A stretch of 7,319 bases of DNA from an uncultured Pseudomonadota bacterium (GTDB taxonomy: Bacteria; Myxococcota_A; UBA796; GCA-2862545), in NCBI GenBank assembly GCA_937891875.1, contig CALATR010000674.1:1-7319 (forward strand). Direction: 5' to 3'. The notes beneath the pieces are model-generated. The model was not told where the DNA came from, made no database searches, and saw only the letters and a program-made list of their open reading frames with translations. Below are positions 1 through 5,987 of this stretch, in pieces. The first letter of the stretch is position 1. Each line of letters starts with the position of its first letter. A program made the position numbers and the translations under genes.

Positions 1-166
1 CCAGGGCGGCCAGCATGCTGAACGCGGTGTTTCCGGCCTCTGCGACTGCGCCGCCCCCGCCACCGTGGTCGAGCTCGGCGACAAAGCCGTCGATATCACG
101 CTTCGTGAAGACGGCGTCGGCCGCGACCCCCATGAGCACCCCCGTCGTACCGTACCACTGCCTCAT
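1..166 (-). CDS. Unrecognised protein, N-terminal fragment (runs off left edge)
   Basis: An open frame starts at ATG 166-164 and stays open for 55 codons to the window edge. It lies 30 bp after the stop of the haem lipoprotein gene on the same strand, so it is probably the next gene of that operon. An in-frame TAG (the lipoprotein stop at 199-197) lies 11 codons upstream and no other start codon occurs between them, so the start is either this ATG or the ATG at 133-131. The second has a better purine run (GGGGGTG) just upstream. The visible protein begins MRQWYGTTGVLMG, has a charged stretch (FTKRDIDGFVAEL, about residues 20-32), five glycines in a row (about 35-39), then a more hydrophobic segment (NTAFSMLAAL). 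There is no clear signal peptide or lipobox. I do not recognise a family, and 55 residues are too few to assign a function. Confidence 0.6.
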   Translation of the reverse strand, partial: MRQWYGTTGVLMGVAADAVFTKRDIDGFVAELDHGGGGGAVAEAGNTAFSMLAAL

Positions 167-196
167 GCGGCGCCGTGAGGGATCCCCGACCCACCC

Positions 197-1564
197 CTAC
201 GGAAACCCGGCGTCCGCCCACGCCTGGATGAGATCCTGGTCGCTCTGCGGCAGCGCCTCCCGGCCGAACGGCATCGCCCCGCTGCCCACCTGGGCCTGGA
301 TGTCGGCGAAGCGGGCCTGCCACTGCTCGGCGGTGTGCAGCGGGGTCGACGCGCTCTCTCCGTGGCACTCGACGCAGGTTGCGGCGGCGAGTGGGCCGAT
401 GTCGTCGTCCCAGGTCACGCCATCGCCGATCGCCACCTGCTGCTGCACGATGACCTCGCTGCCGTCGTCCCAGGTCACCGTGACCCGCAGCAGCGCCTCG
501 GTCGTCTCGTCGGGGAGGCCGCTCGGGTCCAGTGACCCGACAAAGGGCGGGCCGGCGACGGGGGATTCGCTCTGCTCCAGGCGCAGGGTGACGGCGGACA
601 CGGCATCCGGTCGGCCAGCGTCGACCGTGATGTCGACCGCGTGGGTCAGCAGGAGCGGCACGTCCAGGACGCGCGCGGTGGGCTCGACCGAGACGCGCTC
701 GATGGTGTCTCCGCTGCGGATCAGCAGGCGCCCGTGGGCGTCCACCGCCAGGGGCTCGCCGGTGAGCGTCACCGGCGCGATCCCGGCCACGGTTCCGGTC
801 CAAGCTCGGGAATCGCCGATGATCCACACCCGGTCCGAACCGGGATGCGCGAACACGGCGTCGGCCTCCACGTCCACATCGAGCCAGGTGCCGTCGCCCG
901 CGTCCCCGTCGACGCGCACGCTGGTGACGCCGTCCTCGACCAGCCACACCTCCCCGCCCGCGGTGATCGCCGCGCTCTGCAGGCCGGGCGCATCGATGGC
1001 GTCCACCGCGGCGAGGCGCCCGTCCACCGCGAACAGGCCGTCGTCGTGGCGCAACCAGGTCACGTCACCTGCGGGGATGACGTCGGTCACGGTGGCGTCC
1101 ACGTCCAGGGCGGCCAGGGCGCCGGAGCGCCAGTGCAGGGGCACGTCGGCGAGCAGCCACAGGTCGCGCCCGTCGCTGACCGCGCGGGTGACGGGCTCGT
1201 CGACCAGATCCGAGAGCGGGCTCTCCCGGGGGGGATCGCCGCTGGCCCACAGGCCGTCTGCAGTGGCGAGCAGCAGCTGACCGTCGATGAAGGCGGCGGC
1301 GGTGGGCTGCAGGTCGCCGAACGGCACGTCGGCCGGCGCGGGCTGGCGCACGTCGTGCAGCGTCAGGCTCGATCCCAGGGCGAGCCAGCGGCCAGCGCCC
1401 AGGAAGAACGCGGCATCGGGGGCGTCGCCGAGGCGCTCGATCGTGGCAGACGGGGCGTCATCGCCCACGGGCACGCCACCAGTGTGGGGTCGGGGCTGAG
1501 CGTCTGGCGTGCAGCCAGTGAGGACGATGAGGAGTGCGGCGACCCGCACGGTGCGGACGGACAT
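197..1564 (-). CDS. Lipoprotein with probable beta-propeller and C-terminal single-haem cytochrome c domain
   Basis: This 455-residue protein starts at ATG 1564 with a GGGGAG ribosome-binding site at 1571-1576. Residues 1-17 form a lipoprotein signal peptide with lipobox LTGC, so Cys18 would be lipidated and the protein anchored in the envelope. Residues about 50-292 contain seven loosely repeated units of about 35 residues with a pattern like DGxxWLxxDGxxxxV (near 52-70, 91-108, 129-148, 162-182, 199-218, 237-256, 271-290). I infer a seven-blade beta-propeller. Residues about 300-380 look like a beta-rich linker or Ig-like domain. The C-terminus (about 384-455) matches a short cytochrome c module: WDDDI, haem-attachment motif CVECH at 397-401 (DNA 362-376), a likely distal Met431 in SGAMPFG, and the closing IQAWADAGFP. 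Such domains attach haem c covalently outside the cytoplasm. The electron partner and any ligand of the propeller are unknown. It lies 60 bp downstream of the TPR membrane protein, probably co-transcribed with it. Confidence 0.88.
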   Translation of the reverse strand: MSVRTVRVAALLIVLTGCTPDAQPRPHTGGVPVGDDAPSATIERLGDAPDAAFFLGAGRWLALGSSLTLHDVRQPAPADVPFGDLQPTAAAFIDGQLLLATADGLWASGDPPRESPLSDLVDEPVTRAVSDGRDLWLLADVPLHWRSGALAALDVDATVTDVIPAGDVTWLRHDDGLFAVDGRLAAVDAIDAPGLQSAAITAGGEVWLVEDGVTSVRVDGDAGDGTWLDVDVEADAVFAHPGSDRVWIIGDSRAWTGTVAGIAPVTLTGEPLAVDAHGRLLIRSGDTIERVSVEPTARVLDVPLLLTHAVDITVDAGRPDAVSAVTLRLEQSESPVAGPPFVGSLDPSGLPDETTEALLRVTVTWDDGSEVIVQQQVAIGDGVTWDDDIGPLAAATCVECHGESASTPLHTAEQWQARFADIQAQVGSGAMPFGREALPQSDQDLIQAWADAGFP

Positions 1565-1624
1565 GGATCGCTCCCCGACTCGCGACGCCGTGGAGTATCG
1601 CCCCTCCGCTGCCGTCCCCTGCCG

Positions 1625-2854
1625 TCAGAGCCCTTGCACGAAGCGGGACAGCGGGCCGTCGTCGTAGCCGACCCGTGACGGATCACCCAGGATGTACGCC
1701 GCAGGTGCGCCCTCGACGGTGGCCAGGAGCGTCCGCTTGTCGCCCGGATCCTGGGCGATGAGCGCGGCGGTCAGGCGCGCGTCCCGCAGGCCGTCCGCCG
1801 GGGCCCCGCCCTCCTCCAGCAGATCGAGGATGAGCAAGGCCTGGTCCAGCTCGCCCTGGCCGACGGCGATGAGGGCGCGGGTGGCCTGCACCCGCCAGGT
1901 CTGGCCGGGCGGGGGCCCGCCGAGCTCGTCGAGCAGGTTCTGGGCGATGGCGGGCTGCCGGGAGGCGGCGGCACGTCCGGCCCACAGGAGGAGCAGGGCG
2001 TCGCGCTCGGGGATGTCGGGGGGCAGGAAGACGAGGAGCTGCTCGGCGGTCTCGACGGCGTCGGGACGCTGGCCGAGCGCCCACAGGGCTGTAGCCTCGG
2101 CGAGCTGGCCGCGACCGGTCTCGCCGTCCTCGAGGAAGTCCAGGTACTCGGAGGCGGCGGCGGCCACGTGCTCGTCCCGGGAGGCGGCCGCCTTGCGCAG
2201 CAGGGGGATGGCGCTGTCGGCCTCGGCGTCGGCCAGGTAGACCTCCGCGGCCAGCACCAGTCCGGCCGGTAGCCCGCTGGCCTGACCGTGGCGGCGGACG
2301 GCGTCGAGGTCGTTGCCGCGCAGGGCAACCAGCGCACGACGGAGCTTGATCCCCGACTGGTACTCGTCGGGCACCTCCGCCTCGGCGTCGCGGAGCAGGG
2401 CGTCCGCACCTTCCAGATCGCCGGTGAGCATGCGGGTGTACGAGCAGGCGATCATCGCCTCGGGATCCTCGGGATGGGCCTTCAGCACGGTCTCGAAGGC
2501 GGCGTGTGCCTGGGGCAGCTGGTCCCGCTGCAGCGCGTCGTAGCCGGCGGCGAGCGGTCCGTCGGTGGGCAGGCGGTCCATCGCGACGAGGTGGATCGGC
2601 TCGTCGGGGCCAAAGGCGCCGGGCGGATCGAAGAACGCCAGGAAGCCGATGGTACCGACGGCGATCACGGCCACCGCCGCCACGGCCACCAGCGCCCCGC
2701 CACCGAGCACCACCGGCCACATCCAGGGACGGCTCGCGCCCCGGTCCAGCTCCGCGTCGATGGCGGGCCACAGGTCCCGCGAGGGAGGCACGTCCTGCCG
2801 CAGCGAGGCCAGCTCGGCGCTGAGCGCGTCGTCGTCGTGGATGTCGTGGCTCAT
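1625..2854 (-). CDS. Single-pass membrane protein, putative ECF anti-sigma factor with extracytoplasmic TPR domain
   Basis: This 409-residue protein starts at ATG 2854, overlapping the sigma factor stop by 4 bp (ATGA), with GAGAGG at 2860-2865 as ribosome-binding site. The frame stays open further upstream, but that part is the sigma gene read in another frame. Residues 1-45 are polar and contain SAELASLRQ and DLWPAIDAEL (27-36), which resembles N-termini of membrane anti-sigma factors. Residues about 46-75 are one strongly hydrophobic segment (ALVAVAAVAVIAVGTIGFL), predicted to be a transmembrane helix. Residues about 101-380 are alpha-helical, with TPR-like pairs such as YDALQRDQLPQAHAAFETVL (105-124), the unit ending DLEGADALLRDAEA (146-159) and GQGELDQALLILDLLEEG (342-359). 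The expected topology is N-terminus inside, TPR region outside. No HxxxCxxC zinc anti-sigma motif is present. The anti-sigma role is inferred from position, overlap and topology. It could instead be a TPR scaffold that only happens to be coupled to the sigma gene. Confidence 0.85.
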   Translation of the reverse strand: MSHDIHDDDALSAELASLRQDVPPSRDLWPAIDAELDRGASRPWMWPVVLGGGALVAVAAVAVIAVGTIGFLAFFDPPGAFGPDEPIHLVAMDRLPTDGPLAAGYDALQRDQLPQAHAAFETVLKAHPEDPEAMIACSYTRMLTGDLEGADALLRDAEAEVPDEYQSGIKLRRALVALRGNDLDAVRRHGQASGLPAGLVLAAEVYLADAEADSAIPLLRKAAASRDEHVAAAASEYLDFLEDGETGRGQLAEATALWALGQRPDAVETAEQLLVFLPPDIPERDALLLLWAGRAAASRQPAIAQNLLDELGGPPPGQTWRVQATRALIAVGQGELDQALLILDLLEEGGAPADGLRDARLTAALIAQDPGDKRTLLATVEGAPAAYILGDPSRVGYDDGPLSRFVQGL

Positions 2855-3420
2855 GACAGCCTCTCGCGGAGCAGGGAGCGGGCGCGGTGGAGCTGGGACT
2901 TGCTGGTGCCGACGCTGATCCCCAGGGCATCTGCGATGTCCTGGTGGCGCCAGCCTTCGACGTCGTGGAGGACCAGGACCCGGCGGGCCTTGGCGGGCAG
3001 GGTGTCGACGGCGCGCTGCAGGTCGATGCGGCGGCCGGGACTGGGGGCAGCGGCCGTCTCGGGCACGGTGTCGCGGGAGCGCCGCCACCAGGGGGTGCGG
3101 TCGTGGTCGATGACCACGCGTACGGCGATGCGGTGGAGCCAGGTGCCGAAGGCGGCGTCTCCGCGGAAGCGCTTCAGGTGGGTCCAGGCCTTGATGAAGG
3201 TGCGCTGGGTGAGCTCCTCGGCGCGGCGATCATCGCCTCCGCACAGGCGCAGGCACAGGCCGTTCACGGTGGCGGCGTGTTGGCGATAGAGCGCCTCGAA
3301 CGCCGCACGATCGCCGTCCTTTGCGCGCTCGACCAGGGGGTCGGGCGCACGCCGGGTCACGGGGGGCGGCGGCTCGTTCACGGGCGCTCTCGGCTGGGCG
3401 TTGCGACTAGCGACACGCAT
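2851..3420 (-). CDS. ECF-family RNA polymerase sigma factor (sigma-70 family)
   Basis: This 189-residue protein has the two-domain layout of an extracytoplasmic-function sigma factor, which directs RNA polymerase to a small regulon. Region 2 spans about residues 27-108: DPLVERAKDGDRAAFEALY, then RAEELTQRTFIKAWTHLKRF and FGTWLHRIAVRVVIDHDR, the usual core-binding and -10 recognition segments. Region 4 spans about 130-189, with LPAKARRVLVLHDVEGW followed by the helix-turn-helix HQDIADALGISVGTSKSQLHRARSLL, which reads the -35 element. Regions 1 and 3 are absent, as normal for ECF factors. ATG 3420 overlaps the end of the upstream gene by 14 bp and has a poor ribosome-binding site. A GTG at 3381-3379 (Val14, giving 176 residues) is preceded by GAGAG and would avoid both the overlap and the proline-rich leader. 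I cannot decide between them. Its stop overlaps the start of the membrane TPR gene, which suggests translational coupling. Confidence 0.95.
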   Translation of the reverse strand: MRVASRNAQPRAPVNEPPPPVTRRAPDPLVERAKDGDRAAFEALYRQHAATVNGLCLRLCGGDDRRAEELTQRTFIKAWTHLKRFRGDAAFGTWLHRIAVRVVIDHDRTPWWRRSRDTVPETAAAPSPGRRIDLQRAVDTLPAKARRVLVLHDVEGWRHQDIADALGISVGTSKSQLHRARSLLRERLS

Positions 3421-4525
3421 CTTCGGTGCCCGCGGCGCTGATGCACAGGGCCAGGGCCTGATCGGACGGCTTGCCCACGGCCTTGCTGTACTCGAACCAC
3501 TCCCGGGCGAACGTGACCGTGTCGGTGCGCCAGCGCTGCAGCTTCGCCGGATCGACCTCCTGGCCCCCCGCCTTCTTCTCCTCGAGCGACTGCCACTCCC
3601 GCCCGGCGGCGCGCGCCTTGAGGCCGCGCAGCTTGAGGGTGTTGCGCTCGTAGTGGGGGCTGGTCCAGACGGTGCGGTTCTCCAGCGCCACGTCCGACCA
3701 GCGGATGACCGCTGCGGGCGACCGGCCCTGGCGCGCCAGGTGGCTCGCGTAGTTCATCGCGATCGCCGGGTCCGAGCGCTCGATCTCGTCGAGGTGGCGC
3801 ACGACCAGCTGCTCCCAGCGCGACTTGTCGCCGGTGGTCCAGGCGTCGTAGAGCAGCGGCCGCGAGGCCTTCGAGCGCGCCGTGATCTTCGCGGTGCCGC
3901 TGCCGGCGACCTTCTCGAGGCAGGTGCGCTGGGCCTCCGTGAGCTTGCCGAGCATCGCCTTGCCCTCGATCTCGTTGCGGTCGCCGCAGTCCTCCAGGGC
4001 GGTCGGGTTGGCGGCCATGACCGGCTGGGGCTCGGCCTCGCCCTGCTGGGGCTTGTCGTCAGGCTCCTCGGTGGAGCCGCAGCCGTCGCCGTCGGCGCAG
4101 CCGGGCTCGACCGGATCCTTGGGGGACACCGTGGGCTTCTTGTCGTCGTTGGACAGGGCGGGCGGGGTGCGGTCGAGCGGGTTCGGGTTCATCTCCACCC
4201 GCTCGATCACGTCGGTAGGCTGGACTTCCGGCGGATCGACCCGCGCGACGACGGTCTCGGTGGTCGGCGGCCCGGAGTAGACGGACAACCCGGCAAACGG
4301 GTCGAAGGCGGGCTGGCTCTCGAGGGCGAACCAGCTCACCCGCAGGTCCGACGGCGTGGGCACACCGACCTTGTCCTTCACCGGCTCCGGCGAGATCGGG
4401 TCCCCGCCCACCAGGCACGCGGCCCAGCCGTCGGAGCAGGGCAGGGCGGGGAAGGCGTCGGCGAAGTCGGACCAGTCGACCGCGTGGGCCGGGGCGGCGA
4501 GCAACGAGAGCAGGAGCGGGAACAC
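3407..4525 (-). CDS. Secreted cysteine-containing protein of unknown function, first gene of the sigma operon
   Basis: This 372-residue protein starts at GTG 4525-4523, preceded by GGAGG at 4530-4534. Residues 1-15 form a short signal peptide (MFPLLLSLLAAPAHA) with a probable cleavage site after AHA, and there is no lipobox, so it is probably exported. Residues about 38-175 are rich in Pro, Asp and Glu and likely disordered, including a CADGDGC element (143-149). Residues about 180-372 form an alpha-helical C-terminal domain with LTEAQRTCLEKV (195-206), WEQLVVRHLDEIERSDPAIA (237-256) and AAVIRWSDVALENRTVW (271-287), which looks TPR-like. There are eight cysteines after the signal peptide (30, 37, 143, 149, 180, 202, 361, 371), an even number compatible with disulfides outside the cytoplasm. 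From memory, similar C-terminal domains occur next to ECF sigma genes in Myxococcota, but I could not check this and know no function. Its end overlaps the sigma gene start. A signal-binding or target role in the same envelope pathway is plausible but inferred. Confidence 0.85.
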   Translation of the reverse strand: MFPLLLSLLAAPAHAVDWSDFADAFPALPCSDGWAACLVGGDPISPEPVKDKVGVPTPSDLRVSWFALESQPAFDPFAGLSVYSGPPTTETVVARVDPPEVQPTDVIERVEMNPNPLDRTPPALSNDDKKPTVSPKDPVEPGCADGDGCGSTEEPDDKPQQGEAEPQPVMAANPTALEDCGDRNEIEGKAMLGKLTEAQRTCLEKVAGSGTAKITARSKASRPLLYDAWTTGDKSRWEQLVVRHLDEIERSDPAIAMNYASHLARQGRSPAAVIRWSDVALENRTVWTSPHYERNTLKLRGLKARAAGREWQSLEEKKAGGQEVDPAKLQRWRTDTVTFAREWFEYSKAVGKPSDQALALCISAAGTEDACR

Positions 4526-4549
4526 GGGACCTCCGAGTGCGTACGACCG

Positions 4550-4578
4550 TCAGACGGGGCAGCGGCTCCCAGGGTTGG
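4550..4578 (-). promoter_or_regulatory. Candidate ECF-type promoter of the sigma operon
   Basis: Read on the minus strand, this stretch holds CCAACC, a 16-bp spacer, then CGTCTGA. An AAC core in the -35 and a CGTC/TCTGA-like -10 at this spacing is the general pattern of ECF sigma promoters. The -10 lies 25 bp upstream of the GTG start at 4525, leaving a leader of about 17 nt that contains the GGAGG ribosome-binding site. The -10 is embedded in an 11-bp palindrome (CCGTC-A-GACGG on the plus strand, 4547-4557), which could be chance or an extra operator. ECF operons often activate themselves, so the position fits, but one match to a short degenerate pattern is weak evidence. Confidence 0.35.
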
Positions 4579-4725
4579 AATCGGGATCGAGAAAACTCGG
4601 ATGTGCGATCGACTACCGTCGACCGGCGGGGAGGGCAGCGGGCGGTTGTCGGTTCGGGGAGCGGATCCCAGGCACGTGGTGGGCGTCCGCCCGGGCGTCC
4701 GGATCTCCCACACGGAAGGTGGACC
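4579..4725. other. Divergent intergenic region upstream of the monooxygenase gene, with short repeats
   Basis: This is most of the 200-bp gap between the divergently transcribed sigma operon and the monooxygenase gene. I found no convincing -35/-10 pair for the plus-strand gene. Three small structures stand out. There are two short inverted repeats, CGAG-AAAA-CTCG at 4588-4599 and TCGAC-TACC-GTCGA at 4609-4622. There is also a 9-bp direct repeat, GGGCGTCCG at 4681-4689 and 4693-4701, one helical turn (12 bp) apart, whose centre forms the perfect palindrome CGCCCGGGCG (4688-4697). Any of these could be an operator, but such short GC-rich repeats also arise by chance. Confidence 0.3.
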
Positions 4726-5967
4726 ATGGAGCGCTCGGAGCTGTCCTCGGACGACGACGAAGAACAACCTCGGACCCTCGCCGAGCAGCTGGCGACGATC
4801 GTCAGCGGCCAGCGGCTGAGGGTCCTCATCGTGGGTGGCGGCATCGCCGGCGCGACCCTGGCCGCGGCCCTTCAGCGGCACGACATCACGGCGGCGATCC
4901 TGGAGCGCTCGGTCGACCCCGAGGCGGACGGCTACATGCTGGGGCTGATCCCGCTCGGCGGCAACGTCCTGCACGCGCTCGGCCTGTGGGATGCGTACGC
5001 GCGCGAGAGCGTGCCGATCCACGCCTACGCCCTGCACGACGGCACCGGCGCCCTGATCCGCCACTACCCGCTGGCCTCGATCACCGACCGGTTCGGTGAC
5101 TGGCGGGGGGTGGAGCGGGGCCGTCTGCTCGACCTGCTCCTCGACCGGGTGGCGCCGGTGGTGCGCGGCGGCACGGTCGCCTCGTTCATGCCCGTCGCAC
5201 ACGGGCTCGCGGTGACGTTCAGCGACGACTCCACGGAGCGCTTCGACGTGGTCATCGGCGCCGACGGAATGGGCTCACACCTCCGCGACCTGCTGCTCCA
5301 GGTCGGCGACATCTCGGTCTTCGACACCGGCTGGGGCGGCTACGTCGCCTGGGCTCACGCCGACGGCCTCGACCTGGACGTGTACCGCGAGGCCTGGGGC
5401 CCCGGCTTCGGCATGGGCATGTACCCGGTGCCCGGCCGCGTCGGACTCTTCCTCGGCGGACCCAACCATGCGCTGTCGACCCGCTCGCTCGGCGAGGCCG
5501 CCCACGACCTGCGTCAGCACCTGATCTACGGTCCGTTTGCCCGCGCGCTCGACCAGCTGGAGCGCAACCAGCCGGCCTTCTACTGGCGCATGGCCGACGT
5601 GCGCGCGGATCACTGGGTCGAGGGCCGGGTCGCACTCCTCGGCGACGCTGGCGCAGGCTTCCTGCCCACCGCTGGCGTCGGGGCGAGCGCCGCGATGGAA
5701 GCGGCGTACGAGCTGGCTCAGCGGCTGGCTTCGACCAAGTCTGCGGGAGTGCTGGATGCCCTGCTCGCCTTCGAGGCGCGGGAGCGTCCGCGGGTGGAGC
5801 AGCTCCAGCGCTCTTCCCGGTGGATCGGCCGCTTCATGTTCGTCGAGTCCAAGACCCTGACCTGGGCGCGGGACCACGCCATGCAGCACGTCGGCCTCGA
5901 CACCGTGTTGTCCGACGTCGAGCAGATCATGTCCACCGCGCGCCTGTCCCTGCGTCACCACGCGTAG
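4726..5967 (+). CDS. FAD-dependent monooxygenase (PHBH/UbiH-like fold)
   Basis: This 413-residue flavoprotein probably uses NAD(P)H and O2 to hydroxylate an organic substrate. The start is ATG 4726, preceded by GGAAGGTGG at 4714-4722; the frame is open further upstream but lacks such a site. Residues 1-28 are an acidic, probably flexible extension (SSDDDEE). The Rossmann FAD-binding motif VLIVGGGIAGATLA spans 33-46, with the acidic end of strand two at ILER (58-61). The conserved arginine region is VERGRLLDLLLDR (129-141). The DG motif GADGMGSHLR is at 178-187, and the GD motif GDAGAGFLPTAGVGASAAMEAA at 306-327 contacts the FAD pyrophosphate and ribityl chain. The His common after GDA in many relatives (GDAAH) is absent here; I believe a subfamily with GDAAxGFLPTAGxGAS shares this. 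No transmembrane segment or signal peptide is visible, so it is probably cytoplasmic. It stands alone on its strand, divergent from the sigma operon and convergent with the lipoprotein gene 20 bp away. The substrate cannot be read from sequence. Confidence 0.93.
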   Translation: MERSELSSDDDEEQPRTLAEQLATIVSGQRLRVLIVGGGIAGATLAAALQRHDITAAILERSVDPEADGYMLGLIPLGGNVLHALGLWDAYARESVPIHAYALHDGTGALIRHYPLASITDRFGDWRGVERGRLLDLLLDRVAPVVRGGTVASFMPVAHGLAVTFSDDSTERFDVVIGADGMGSHLRDLLLQVGDISVFDTGWGGYVAWAHADGLDLDVYREAWGPGFGMGMYPVPGRVGLFLGGPNHALSTRSLGEAAHDLRQHLIYGPFARALDQLERNQPAFYWRMADVRADHWVEGRVALLGDAGAGFLPTAGVGASAAMEAAYELAQRLASTKSAGVLDALLAFEARERPRVEQLQRSSRWIGRFMFVESKTLTWARDHAMQHVGLDTVLSDVEQIMSTARLSLRHHA

Positions 5968-5987
5968 GGCCAGGGCGGGGAGCCGGT

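Noticed and set aside
96..947. Arg-rich minus-strand frame overlapping the haem lipoprotein
   Set aside because: It is about half Arg, Gly and Ala with no domain, a frame-shifted shadow of the lipoprotein gene.
15..1280. Long plus-strand open frame (421 codons) opposite the haem lipoprotein
   Set aside because: Its product is Ser/Thr/Pro/Arg-rich with no domain, whereas the minus strand has a lipobox and CVECH haem motif. Long antisense frames are expected at this GC content.
1565..1624. Separate promoter for the haem lipoprotein gene
   Set aside because: A GATACT on the minus strand resembles a -10, but no -35 lies at a usable distance. Only the ribosome-binding site is supported.
2855..3088. 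N-terminal extension of the TPR membrane protein
   Set aside because: The extension is Arg/Pro-rich and is the sigma factor region 4 sequence in another frame. The ATG at 2854 has a ribosome-binding site and the typical ATGA overlap.
3401..4819. Plus-strand open frame (472 codons) opposite the secreted protein gene
   Set aside because: Low-complexity Arg/Gly/Leu/Val product with no ribosome-binding site. The minus strand has GGAGG plus a signal peptide and tight coupling to the sigma gene.
5968..5987. Bidirectional terminator between the convergent monooxygenase and lipoprotein genes
   Set aside because: The 20-bp gap contains no inverted repeat followed by a T-run on either strand.
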